Origin: Bacillota bacterium
Lineage (GTDB): Bacteria; Bacillota; Clostridia; Lachnospirales; Lachnospiraceae
Reading direction: 5' to 3'
DNA length: 29,310 nucleotides
NCBI GenBank assembly: GCA_023410575.1
Contig: JAEYPP010000033.1
Coordinates: forward strand, 1-29,310
The stretch's first letter is position 1; the number at the start of each line of letters is the position of its first letter. This document shows positions 1-9,300 of the stretch, one piece after another. The translations under genes were made by a program, and so were the position numbers. A model generated the notes under the pieces. The model made no database searches. It was not told the origin of the DNA and saw nothing but the letters and a program-made list of their open reading frames with translations.

Positions 1-30
1 AAAATTATGATGAAAGTGAGGATATTTGAA

Positions 31-1485
31 ATGGGAGTAATTATCGGTGAAGGTATTACTTTTGATGATGTGTTACTTGTACCAGCTTATTCAGAAGTAA
101 TCCCTAATCAAGTTGAATTATCAACGAATCTGACAAAGAAAATCAAATTAAATATTCCATTGATGAGCGCTGGTATGGATACTGTTACAGAACATCGTAT
201 GGCAATTGCGATGGCAAGACAGGGTGGTATTGGTGTAATTCATAAGAATATGTCTATCGAAGCGCAGGCGGAGGAAGTTGATAAAGTAAAACGTTCCGAG
301 AACGGAGTAATCACAGACCCATTTTCTTTATCACCTGAGCATACATTACATGATGCAGATGAATTAATGGCTAAATATCGTATTTCAGGCGTACCAGTAA
401 CAGAAGGAAAGAAATTAGTTGGAATTATTACAAACCGTGACTTGAAATTTGAAACTGATTTTACTAAAAAAATCAAAGAGAGTATGACAAGCGAAGGCCT
501 AATTACCGCAAAAGAAGGCGTTACCTTAGAAGAAGCAAAAGAGATTTTAGGAAAAGCTAGAAAAGAAAAACTTCCTATTATTGATGATGAAGGTAATTTA
601 AAAGGCTTGATTACGATCAAAGATATTGAGAAAACAATCAAATATCCATTGGCAGCAAAAGATTCCCAAGGAAGATTATTGTGTGCTGCAGGTGTAGGTA
701 TTACCAATAATATTCTTGAACGTGTAGATGCATTAGTAAAGGCAAAAGTAGATGCTATTGTTATTGATACAGCACATGGACATTCCGCTAATGTAATCAA
801 GACAGTTCAGATGGTTCGTGAAGCATATCCAGAATTACAGATTATTGCTGGTAATGTCGCAACTGGTGAAGCGACAAAGGCTTTAATCGAAGCTGGTGTT
901 GACTGTGTTAAGGTTGGTATTGGACCAGGTTCTATCTGTACCACACGTGTTGTTGCAGGAATTGGTGTACCTCAGGTTACAGCAATTATGGATGCATACA
1001 GTGTAGCAAAAGAGTATAATATTCCAATTATTGCAGATGGTGGTATTAAGTACTCAGGAGATATTACAAAAGCAATTGCAGCAGGTGCAAACGTGTGTAT
1101 GATGGGTAGTATCTTTGCGGGGTGTGATGAAAGTCCAGGAACATTTGAATTATTCCAAGGTAGAAAGTATAAAGTATATCGTGGAATGGGCTCCATAGCA
1201 GCAATGGAAAATGGTAGTAAGGATCGTTACTTCCAAACTGATGCTAAGAAGTTAGTACCAGAAGGTGTGGAAGGACGAGTTGCATATAAAGGAACTGTAG
1301 AAGATACAGTATTCCAATTAATGGGCGGTCTTCGTTCCGGTATGGGATATTGTGGTGCAAGTAATATAGAAATATTGAAAGCAACAGCTCGCTTTGTTAA
1401 AATTTCAGCGGCTTCTTTAAAAGAAAGCCATCCACATGACATTCATATTACAAAGGAAGCCCCAAATTATAGTGTAGATGAATAA
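31..1485 (+). CDS. guaB: IMP dehydrogenase
   Basis: Oxidises IMP to XMP with NAD+, the committed step of GMP synthesis, in the cytoplasm. The protein has the classic order: an N-terminal barrel segment (GITFDDVLLVPAYSEV), a CBS-pair insert at roughly residues 90-200, then the rest of the TIM barrel. The catalytic loop GIGPGSICTTR carries the nucleophilic Cys303, and the flap contains YRGMGS. The frame is open upstream to an ATG at 7. I chose the ATG at 31 because GTGAGG lies about 9 nt before it and the protein then begins MGVIIGEGITFDD, as in other clostridial IMPDHs; this gives 484 residues, the normal length. Its promoter lies outside the window. A mini-gene follows 15 nt after the stop, and both probably end at the terminator near 1690. 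Confidence 0.97.
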   Translation: MGVIIGEGITFDDVLLVPAYSEVIPNQVELSTNLTKKIKLNIPLMSAGMDTVTEHRMAIAMARQGGIGVIHKNMSIEAQAEEVDKVKRSENGVITDPFSLSPEHTLHDADELMAKYRISGVPVTEGKKLVGIITNRDLKFETDFTKKIKESMTSEGLITAKEGVTLEEAKEILGKARKEKLPIIDDEGNLKGLITIKDIEKTIKYPLAAKDSQGRLLCAAGVGITNNILERVDALVKAKVDAIVIDTAHGHSANVIKTVQMVREAYPELQIIAGNVATGEATKALIEAGVDCVKVGIGPGSICTTRVVAGIGVPQVTAIMDAYSVAKEYNIPIIADGGIKYSGDITKAIAAGANVCMMGSIFAGCDESPGTFELFQGRKYKVYRGMGSIAAMENGSKDRYFQTDAKKLVPEGVEGRVAYKGTVEDTVFQLMGGLRSGMGYCGASNIEILKATARFVKISAASLKESHPHDIHITKEAPNYSVDE

Positions 1486-1500
1486 AAAGGGATGAGATAT

Positions 1501-1620
1501 ATGCTAACAAGGGAAGAGTATAAAAAAAGAAAACAAAGATTATTGTACGCTAAGTTAGCTGCAATCCTAATATTAGGATTAGCAATCGTTATTTTAACAT
1601 GTATTATTATTTTTAGATAG
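1501..1620 (+). CDS. 39-residue single-pass membrane mini-protein
   Basis: A short open frame, ATG to TAG, follows guaB by 15 nt and has its own ribosome site (AAGGGATGAG, about 7-9 nt before ATG). The product begins MLTREEYKKRKQRLLYAKLA and continues as an unbroken hydrophobic stretch to a final FR. This is a basic, amphipathic N-terminus of about 18 residues followed by one membrane helix (about residues 19-38). The positive-inside rule predicts a cytoplasmic N-terminus. I do not recognise a family. The spacing, ribosome site and sensible membrane topology argue for a real gene cotranscribed with guaB. The alternative is a chance open frame in AT-rich DNA. Confidence 0.6.
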   Translation: MLTREEYKKRKQRLLYAKLAAILILGLAIVILTCIIIFR

Positions 1621-1668
1621 CTGGCAAACGTGGTATTGACTCCCATGTAAGTTTATAGTTGAAACGGT

Positions 1669-1708
1669 AATAATGATAGCAAGTATTAATTTGCTATCAT
1701 TATTTTTT
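1669..1708 (+). terminator. Rho-independent terminator after guaB and the mini-gene
   Basis: A perfect 14-bp stem (1669-1682 paired with 1691-1704) with an 8-nt loop runs into a T tract at 1703-1708. It closes the guaB transcription unit. The rest of 1621-1858 shows no gene; a TATAAT-like box at 1811-1816, without a convincing -35, may start the next gene. Confidence 0.88.
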
Positions 1709-1858
1709 ATGCTCCTTAATTATGTTTGTATCTTTTCTAGCAAGTCAATTTATACGTAATATTATAAACTAATGGGAAAATAGTCTTAAATGCATATAGA
1801 AGAATGAGACTATAATAAGCGGCGAAATAAACTGAAATCGAATATGGAGGCGAGTAAA

Positions 1859-3532
1859 ATGTTATTGAATGGTATACATCAAAAGCGTAGTAAAAAGGTA
1901 AAGCTCATTCTTGTTACTAGTGCTTGTATTTTTTTGCTTGGATGTAATCGAAGTAATGTTGAATCGCCAAACCATTCCAACAATATATGGGGATTTGGTA
2001 ACGTCGTAGAGAATGAAAGTAACACTTTTAATACGAATACTGCGGCAGTTGCAGATACTTCTAGTTACAATTACATGGATCAGATTGGTTTTTCTACATT
2101 AGTAAAGAACTCTATCGTCGGTCAGTATCAGGGAATATATAAAAGTAACTATCAGCAAGAGGCATTAGCTCAGATTAACAAGCTAAAGGAGGCAAGAGCT
2201 TATTCTACCGAAAATCCTTTGTTGATTCATAATCCTTTTGGCACTAATAGTTCAAGTCTATATGTTTACTTTGGTGCACCTTTACAAAGAATTATTCTAC
2301 ATTATACAGTCTCATCTTCAGATGCGACAATTCCTGATTTTTCAGATACCATGTATATTAATACTGCGAATACATTAGATTTAGAAGGGCAGATTGTTGG
2401 ATTGATTTCAGGACAAAGAAATAAGGTTGTACTTGATGTTCGGGATGATGCTGGGAATAAAATTAGTAAAAAAGCCTACTTTATTGATGTGCCAGCTAAA
2501 AAATCTGGAGTGGCTCAAAGACTTAGTATAGAAACAAGTAATAACGTTGAGTATACAAGAGGTCTATTAACTTATTTGGTGAAAGAGAAAGATTTGAGTT
2601 ACTATGTCTTTTATGACAACAATGGAATTTTAAGAGGCGAAATACCGACTGATATAAGACAGTCAGATGCAAGAATTTTGCAGGTGGGTAATCAGATTTT
2701 CTATGAATATAGTGATAATTTATTTGCATTGCTTAATAACCTTGGCTTTATCGTAAAGACATTTGCCTATGAAGGCGGAGACAATATCATCGATTATGAC
2801 TATGATTCCACCAATGGGGCAGTACTGCTAATTACGGAGGGCGCTGTGACAAAAAGTTGCGATAAAATCGTTTCTTTAAATTTGGAAAGTGGTGAGTGGA
2901 CTCAACTTGTTGATTTTAAAAATTTATTCCGTAGTTATTATAAAACCTTGAAATCTACAGAAGAGGGAACACAAGATACATCGGATTGGTTAAGGCTAAA
3001 TTATCTATATGCTGTAGAAGGGAAAGATTTCATTGTACTCTCAGAAGAACTGAATTCAATTATACGTGTCAATAATATCTATACTCAGCCTGTAATTCGA
3101 TGGATTATAGCAAGAGAAAACCAATGGAAGGATACCAACTTTGAGTCATTAGTATTATCTTATAGTGGGAAAAAAGCTTTAGGAACAATCACAAGCTTAG
3201 GGTATTCAACAAGTAAAAAAATAAAAGAAGGGCAATTGTATCTTAGCTTTATTAATGGTGATCTAGACAAGGAGGAAACAATTACCTTTGGTAAATATCT
3301 CGTTGACGAAAATCAAAATCGTTTTCGATTACAACAGTCGTTAACACTTTCATCGAACCATAGTAACTGCTTTGCTATAGTTTATGGTACTCATACAATT
3401 ATTGCATTATGGAATGAGGGAAGTATAACAGAATATAATGAAAATGGAGAAATCATGCTAAGAATGATTCTTCCTAGTACGAATTTCTCCAATCGGATTT
3501 ATAAATATACAATGGACCGCTATTGGTTTTAG
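1859..3532 (+). CDS. Lipoprotein with arylsulfotransferase-like (ASST) fold, probably not catalytic
   Basis: A 557-residue exported protein. The N-terminus is basic (HQKRSKKVK), then hydrophobic, ending in the lipobox LLGC with lipidated Cys29, so it should be anchored outside the membrane. The start is ATG 1859: GGAGG at 1846-1850 sits 8 nt before it and overlaps the alternative ATG at 1844. Residues ~125-220 look like the Ig-like N-terminal domain of clostridial ASSTs (INTANTLDLEGQIVGLISG). The rest resembles their beta-propeller: DNNGILRGE, NNLGFIVKTFAYEGG, DWLRLNYLYAVEGKDFIVLS, ITEYNENGEIML. Where family members have a histidine after DW(L/F), this one has Arg379, and no His occurs between about residues 220 and 495. 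Known ASSTs transfer sulfate through a histidine, so this copy is probably a binding or structural protein. The family call comes from remembered motifs, not an alignment. Confidence 0.55.
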   Translation: MLLNGIHQKRSKKVKLILVTSACIFLLGCNRSNVESPNHSNNIWGFGNVVENESNTFNTNTAAVADTSSYNYMDQIGFSTLVKNSIVGQYQGIYKSNYQQEALAQINKLKEARAYSTENPLLIHNPFGTNSSSLYVYFGAPLQRIILHYTVSSSDATIPDFSDTMYINTANTLDLEGQIVGLISGQRNKVVLDVRDDAGNKISKKAYFIDVPAKKSGVAQRLSIETSNNVEYTRGLLTYLVKEKDLSYYVFYDNNGILRGEIPTDIRQSDARILQVGNQIFYEYSDNLFALLNNLGFIVKTFAYEGGDNIIDYDYDSTNGAVLLITEGAVTKSCDKIVSLNLESGEWTQLVDFKNLFRSYYKTLKSTEEGTQDTSDWLRLNYLYAVEGKDFIVLSEELNSIIRVNNIYTQPVIRWIIARENQWKDTNFESLVLSYSGKKALGTITSLGYSTSKKIKEGQLYLSFINGDLDKEETITFGKYLVDENQNRFRLQQSLTLSSNHSNCFAIVYGTHTIIALWNEGSITEYNENGEIMLRMILPSTNFSNRIYKYTMDRYWF

Positions 3533-4236
3533 TAAAAATAATTTACCTTTGGTTTTATTAATGGTACTGATTTATTCATCTTTTTATGATGCCGATAAAC
3601 AAGATATAAAATTAAGCAACCAATGAGCACGACAGCTATAATAATGAAAGCACATTGAAGAAAAAAGCGTTCAGGTAACAAAAGAATAATTGGATCAGTC
3701 TGTGGATCAAACAACCAATCATCATTACGGAATAGTATCTTATGCATTATGTTAAAAGCAGCATTAAAGTTAATGGAACAAGCGATAAGTGTGATAACAG
3801 GAAGGACAATAGAGGTTATGCTAACGGTACGCATATACTGATATTGTCTTTTTTTTCGTTTCATAATAAAGATTACAATTAGTGAGATGCTTGTAATTGC
3901 AAACATGATATAAAACACATTAAATATTACTTTAACTTCTGCAAAATGAGAAATACCTGAGGCGGATGCTGCTAGACTTGGAAATACTAGGTCGCCGTGA
4001 AAAAAAGGAGAACAGTAATCAATTAATGCATCATAATTTTCCTTTATTACTTGATAGGGTAGTCCAGTGGATTGTTCTAAATCAAACCATTTGATATTGG
4101 CATAATATAAGAAACGAAGATTAATTGCAAGTATTAATCCTAATGAAATTAAAAATATGGCGTATAAGATACCAATTCCAATGTCAGATGGATAAAAAAT
4201 CCTTGGTTTTTGTCTTTTTTTTGTATAATAGTTCAT
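3529..4236 (-). CDS. TIGR01906/DUF1461 family integral membrane protein
   Basis: A 235-residue membrane protein of unknown function. Four membrane helices are visible at about residues 19-41, 104-126, 136-157 and 192-214. A large outside loop (about 42-103) holds the FDLEQSTGLP and YDALIDYCSPFF segments, and a second loop carries NDDWLFDPQTDPII and LLPERFF (171-192), the hallmark of the TIGR01906 family. The start is ATG 4236, preceded on the minus strand by AGAGGAAG. Its stop codon overlaps the stop of the lipoprotein gene on the other strand by 4 nt, so the two transcripts converge with no space for a terminator. No function is assigned to the family. Confidence 0.8.
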   Translation of the reverse strand: MNYYTKKRQKPRIFYPSDIGIGILYAIFLISLGLILAINLRFLYYANIKWFDLEQSTGLPYQVIKENYDALIDYCSPFFHGDLVFPSLAASASGISHFAEVKVIFNVFYIMFAITSISLIVIFIMKRKKRQYQYMRTVSITSIVLPVITLIACSINFNAAFNIMHKILFRNDDWLFDPQTDPIILLLPERFFLQCAFIIIAVVLIGCLILYLVYRHHKKMNKSVPLIKPKVNYFY

Positions 4237-4339
4237 CTTATCTTCCTCTTAGCTACGAATTAATTCTTATATCTCAAATTATAAATTATATGCCAGAATA
4301 TTGCAAGATTGGATATTATTTTTATATTGTTCATAGTAA

Positions 4340-6013
4340 TTATGCTCGAATATCAAAGGAGTAACGCCTCATGAGTAAATCACCACTTGAATTTGTCTCC
4401 AATGCTTCACGAATTACTTTTGTTTCTTTATCTAACTTCTCCAACTCATAAGTCATACTATAACCTCTTGCTTCTAGAGCATCTGATAATTCTGGTAAAT
4501 GCTGTTCTATAAGTGTCATACTTTCAGGGCTCTTGATACTTATTTTTGCTGTAACATGCTGGTTTTTAAGTGTTAAATGAAAATCGATTGGACCAAGATG
4601 TGCCATGTCAAGGTGAAGAAGGACACTCACCTGTTGATTACCCTCTTGTAAACTCTTCTTATTTGTATATACGAATAATTCACTATGAACCTCTTGATTT
4701 GGTAACTTCATTGGTAGTTGCAAATAACCAAATAATTGATTTAGTGTTTTCATAAAATCGATATTCTCTTTTACGTTATTTATTTGAGTTAAAATTAAAT
4801 CTTTATGCTCTCTTGTTAATTGTTCTACTTTTTCTTTAAAAAAATCGCTGATAATCTCTAGATTTCTTTCCAACTTCTCGTAGAACTTAGAAATACTTTC
4901 AGGCTCTGTAAGTTTATGGTATGGTAGAGTAAATTCTCGCTTGATTAAAGTTTCTAAAATTGACTCGGAGTTTGTAATATCATGCTTAGTTCTTCCGAGG
5001 GTATCTGGCAGATCTTCGCCTTTTATATCAGTAATGTCTCCCTTGATCTGTGTAACGGTTGAATCGCTAATGCCCAGATCTTTTATCGTATTAGGATTAA
5101 TCTCGGTATTTGCTATATTTAAATTACTTGCCTCTAGATTCTTAGCATAGGAATCATTAGAGTTAAGTTGCTTATCAGGCAAGTAGTCTAAGTTTCTTGT
5201 ATCAGAAGGTAAGTAGTCAAGGGTTTGTGTATCAGAAGGCAAGTCATCAAAAGTATAATTACTAAGATCAGGCGTATTATGCAATTGACGATTTGGATTT
5301 GATAGGACATCAAAAGGCTGATCCGTAGCTGTAAGGTTTGGCTGAGTTAAGAGAGAATATAGTTTCTCGGCTAAAGATGAACTTTCTGGTAAGTTATTAA
5401 TTGTATTTATGATAGTTTTGGTCAATTGCTTTGATTGCTCCAAAAGACGAAACTCATAATTACGATATGCCTCTAGTTGTGTTGTATTTTCTTGCGTTAT
5501 CGGAATATGATATTTATTCATGATAACTAATGTTTCAATGGAAGCGCTACGAAAAGTTGCTGATTGACGAAGGAGATTTATGATGCTATTTTTATCAATC
5601 GACATCCCATTTTTAAGTAATTCTTGAACAACTGTAATATTCTTTTCACTTTTTGGGAGTTGTGCTTCATCCAAAGCTTTATTCACCGTTGCATCTGTTG
5701 TAGAAATACTCTCATTCGGTAAGAGTTTGAGAATTAAGGAGTCTGTGGTGGATTGCTCTACTAAGAAAGAGGCAGAATCACCAATAAATAAAGGCAATGA
5801 GGTCTCTAATGAAGCCTTTAGGACTTGACCGTCACTTAATAGAATCTGAATGTCGGTTCCTAATAGGTTAATAACCTCACCTTTTAGAACTTCTCCTTTT
5901 ATTAGTTCATTCATTGGGGTATGAAGTTTAGGTAAAGAAGAATGAGCTAGACGCTGCTTTGCTTTAGTAGAAATGTCCTGATTTATATTAATAGTACGAT
6001 TATTTGTCCGCAT
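4340..6013 (-). CDS. FliK-like flagellar hook-length control protein
   Basis: A 557-residue soluble protein. Residues ~38-100 (KGEVLKGEVINLLGTDIQIL) form a small beta-rich domain that measures its own 'level of expression' style motif, common in Firmicute FliK-like proteins. The middle is a long polar, low-complexity linker with a 10-residue tandem repeat near residues 254-285 (DDLPSDTQTL, DYLPSDTRNL, DYLPDKQLNS). Residues ~463-525 (LLHLDMAHLGPIDFHLTL to ALEARGYSMTYEL) match the C-terminal Flg_hook domain (PF02120). FliK proteins set hook length and switch the flagellar export specificity. No flagellar gene is adjacent, so the role is inferred from the domain. The start is ATG 6013 with AAAGGAGGAG just upstream. 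The 103 nt after its stop, before the next minus gene, show no feature. Confidence 0.6.
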   Translation of the reverse strand: MRTNNRTININQDISTKAKQRLAHSSLPKLHTPMNELIKGEVLKGEVINLLGTDIQILLSDGQVLKASLETSLPLFIGDSASFLVEQSTTDSLILKLLPNESISTTDATVNKALDEAQLPKSEKNITVVQELLKNGMSIDKNSIINLLRQSATFRSASIETLVIMNKYHIPITQENTTQLEAYRNYEFRLLEQSKQLTKTIINTINNLPESSSLAEKLYSLLTQPNLTATDQPFDVLSNPNRQLHNTPDLSNYTFDDLPSDTQTLDYLPSDTRNLDYLPDKQLNSNDSYAKNLEASNLNIANTEINPNTIKDLGISDSTVTQIKGDITDIKGEDLPDTLGRTKHDITNSESILETLIKREFTLPYHKLTEPESISKFYEKLERNLEIISDFFKEKVEQLTREHKDLILTQINNVKENIDFMKTLNQLFGYLQLPMKLPNQEVHSELFVYTNKKSLQEGNQQVSVLLHLDMAHLGPIDFHLTLKNQHVTAKISIKSPESMTLIEQHLPELSDALEARGYSMTYELEKLDKETKVIREALETNSSGDLLMRRYSFDIRA

Positions 6014-6161
6014 ATTCTCCTCCTTTAACTACCTCGCTAATATGTATGATCATTATACTATTTACGTAATAAGTCTTACTATAGAATGTATATCGTCTTT
6101 TCTCTTATTTTCATAAAGTATTTTAGCACTTGAGTCCTATAAGAAAAATAGCAAAAAAAAG

Positions 6162-6190
6162 TTGCATTATTGTATACAATATGCTATTAT
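6162..6190 (+). promoter_or_regulatory. Promoter of gltBD with palindromic operator in the spacer
   Basis: TTGCAT (6162-6167), a 17-nt spacer and TATTAT (6185-6190) form a good sigma-A promoter. Inside the spacer lies the perfect 12-nt palindrome ATTGTATACAAT (6169-6180), which extends imperfectly to GCAT...ATGC on both sides. A palindrome between -35 and -10 is a typical repressor position, and TTGTATACAA resembles sites of GntR-family regulators. The regulator's identity is inference; no such gene is present in the window. Confidence 0.65.
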
Positions 6191-6198
6191 CAGTAAAT

Positions 6199-6246
6199 GA
6201 ACGAAGGCGTTCTTGCGTATAATTATATGCAAGGAGGTCTTTTTTT
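6199..6246 (+). promoter_or_regulatory. Structured leader of gltBD with possible attenuator
   Basis: Just after the predicted transcription start, GAACG-AAGG-CGTTC (6199-6212) can form one hairpin. A second hairpin at 6212-6233 (CTTGC...GCAAG, 9 bp with one G-U pair, AATT loop) can be extended by AAGGC (6204-6208) pairing with GTCTT (6237-6241), and it is followed by seven T residues (6240-6246). The two structures compete for the same bases, as in attenuators. AAGGAGGT at 6231-6238 looks like a ribosome site but has no coding frame behind it. The other ~130 nt up to gltB hold only weak hairpins. I recognise no known riboswitch class. Confidence 0.4.
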
Positions 6247-6378
6247 GTTTTAGATAAGTATTACGAGGGATTAATTTATCTTTTATACGCTGAAGAAAAG
6301 ATATTTCTTTGGTAGCAAAAAAACTGGTATATTGATTTATTTGTATGAATAAATAAGAAAGAAATAGGAGGATTAATC

Positions 6379-9300
6379 ATGGAAGAGAATAAACGAACAC
6401 GACAAGGGTTATATGATCCGAGATTTGAACATGATAGCTGTGGTATCGGTGCAATTGTAGATATTAAAGGGAGAAAGTCTCATCTTACAGTTGCAGGTGC
6501 ACTAAAGATTGTTGAGAATCTAGAGCATCGTGCTGGAAAAGATGCAGAAGGAAAAACTGGTGATGGTGTCGGTATTCTTCTTCAGATTTCTCATAAATTT
6601 TTTAAAAAAGCAGTAAAATCACTTGGGATTGAACTAGGAGAAGAGAGAGACTACGGTATTGGCATGTTCTTTTTTCCACAGGATGAACTTAAGACAAATC
6701 AAGCAAAAAAAATGTTTGAAATTATTGTTGCAAAAGAAGGCCTTGAATTCTTAGGTTGGAGAGAAGTTCCCATTCATCCTGAAACATTAGGACATAAAGC
6801 TCTTGAATGTATGCCGCATATTATGCAGGGTTTTGTCAAACGTCCAAAAACAGTACAGCGTGGTCTTGAATTTGACCGAAAACTATATATTGCACGCCGA
6901 ATCTTTGAACAGAGCAATGATGACACGTATGTTGTATCACTATCAAGTAGAACAATTGTTTACAAAGGAATGTTCTTAGTAAAACAATTGCGTTCTTTCT
7001 TTACTGATTTGCAATGTGAGGATTATGATTCTGCGATTGCAATGGTACATTCTAGATTTTCTACTAACACGTACCCTAGTTGGCAGAGAGCTCATCCAAA
7101 TCGATATATTGTACATAATGGTGAGATTAATACAATACGAGGCAATGCAGATAAGATGTTAGCGCGAGAAGAAACGATGGAATCCAAGTATCTATCAGGA
7201 GAATTCCAAAAGGTTCTTCCTGTAATTAATAATGAAGGCTCAGATTCAGCGATGCTTGACAATACGTTGGAATTCTTAGTTATGAGTGGAATGGAACTAC
7301 CGCTTGCGGTTATGATTACGATACCTGAACCATGGGCTAATGATGCAGCTATCAGTGAGGAAAAGAGAGACTTTTATCAGTATTATGCTACCATGATGGA
7401 ACCTTGGGACGGACCAGCTTCAATTTTATTCTCTGATGGCGATATCATGGGAGCAGTACTTGATCGTAATGGATTACGGCCTTCGCGCTATTATATTACT
7501 ACGGATAATCAATTGATTCTTTCTTCTGAAGTTGGTGTGCTTGATTTTCCACCAGAAAAGATTGTAAAGAAGGAACGTCTTCGTCCAGGAAAGATGTTAC
7601 TCGTTGATACGGTCAAAGGCTGTCTGATTGATGATGACAATCTAAAGGAAGCGTATGCAAAACGTAAGCCTTATGGAGAATGGTTAAATAATAATCTTGT
7701 GCAGTTAAGAGACCTTACAATTCCAAATCAAAGAATTCAGGAATATACCTTCGTGGAACGTGCAAGATTACAAAAAGCATTTGGATATACCTATGAAGAC
7801 TTTACAACATCTATCTTACCAATGGCTAAAACAGGAGAAGAACCAATTGCAGCAATGGGGGCAGATAACGCACTTCCCGTGCTTTCTATGCAAAATCCAC
7901 CTTTATTTAATTATTTTCGTCAGTTGTTTGCACAGGTTACAAATCCACCAATTGATGCAATTCGAGAAGAGATTGTAACTTGCACTTCTGTATATATTGG
8001 AGAGGATGGTAATCTTCTAGAAGAAAAACCAGAAAATTGTAAGGTTTTAAAGATTAATAATCCAATTTTAACAAATACAGACTTATTAAAGATTAAAACG
8101 ATGAAGGTGAAGGGATTTAAAGTAGAAGTGCTTCCAATTATCTATTATAAAAATACTTCACTTGTTAAGGCAATTGATCACTTATGTATTGAGGCGGACC
8201 GTGCTTATAAGGTGGGTGCAAATGTATTAATACTGTCAGACCGTGGAGTCGACGAGAACCATGTTGCTATACCTTCACTGCTTGCAGTATCTGCATTACA
8301 GCAGCATTTGGTGCGAACAAAAAAGAGAACGAGCTTAGCAATGATACTTGAGAGTGCAGAGCCAAGAGAAGTACATCACTTTGCAACCCTGTTAGGTTAT
8401 GGCGCTTGTGCTGTGAACCCTTATCTGGCGCAGGATTGCATAAAGCAAATGATCAAGAGCCGCATGTTAGATAAAGATTACTATGCAGCAGTGAATGACT
8501 ATAATAATGCAATTCTCCACGGAATCGTAAAGATTGCGTCAAAGATGGGAATTTCAACGATACAGTCGTATCAGGGTTCCAAGATTTTTGAAGCAATCGG
8601 TATTGGTAATGATGTCATCGATAACTATTTTACGGATACCATTAGCCGAATTGGTGGTATTACGATGAAAGATATTGAAAATCAGGTCGATGAATTGCAT
8701 ACAAAAGCATTCGATCCACTTGGACTCAATGTAGATTTGACTTTGGAAAGTGCAGGTAGTCATAAGTATAGAAGTGGTAAGGAAGAACATCTGTATAACC
8801 CCCAGACAATACATCTATTACAGCGTGCTACTCAAACTGGGGATTATAAGCTATTTCAACAGTATACAGCAATGATTACGAAAGAAGAACAAGGTATTAA
8901 TTTAAGGGGATTACTCGATTTTAATTATCCAGAGAAGGGAATTAGTATAGAAGAGGTAGAGAGTGTTGAAAATATCGTGAAACGATTTAAGACTGGAGCT
9001 ATGTCTTATGGTTCTATCTCCCAGGAAGCACATGAAACTTTAGCAATTGCGATGAATCGCCTCAAAGGTAAATCAAACAGTGGTGAAGGTGGTGAAAGCA
9101 TAGAGCGCTTAATGTCGGAAAAGGAAGCATTAAATCGTTGTTCTGCAATCAAACAAGTCGCTTCCGGACGTTTTGGTGTCACCTCAAAATATCTTGTTAG
9201 TGCCAAAGAAATTCAGATTAAGATGGCACAAGGAGCTAAACCTGGAGAAGGCGGTCAACTACCTGGAGAGAAAGTGTATCCATGGGTTGCTAAAACAAGA

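Noticed and set aside
1844..1858. Lipoprotein start at ATG 1844
   Set aside because: This ATG overlaps the GGAGG that serves ATG 1859.
4125..4364. Plus-strand 79-codon open frame between two minus-strand genes
   Set aside because: It starts inside the DUF1461 gene, lacks a ribosome site and is the shadow of real coding sequence.
6231..6255. Leader peptide after AAGGAGGT in the gltB leader
   Set aside because: The only nearby start, TTG 6245, gives two codons (TTG TTT TAG); the motif is better explained as part of a hairpin arm.
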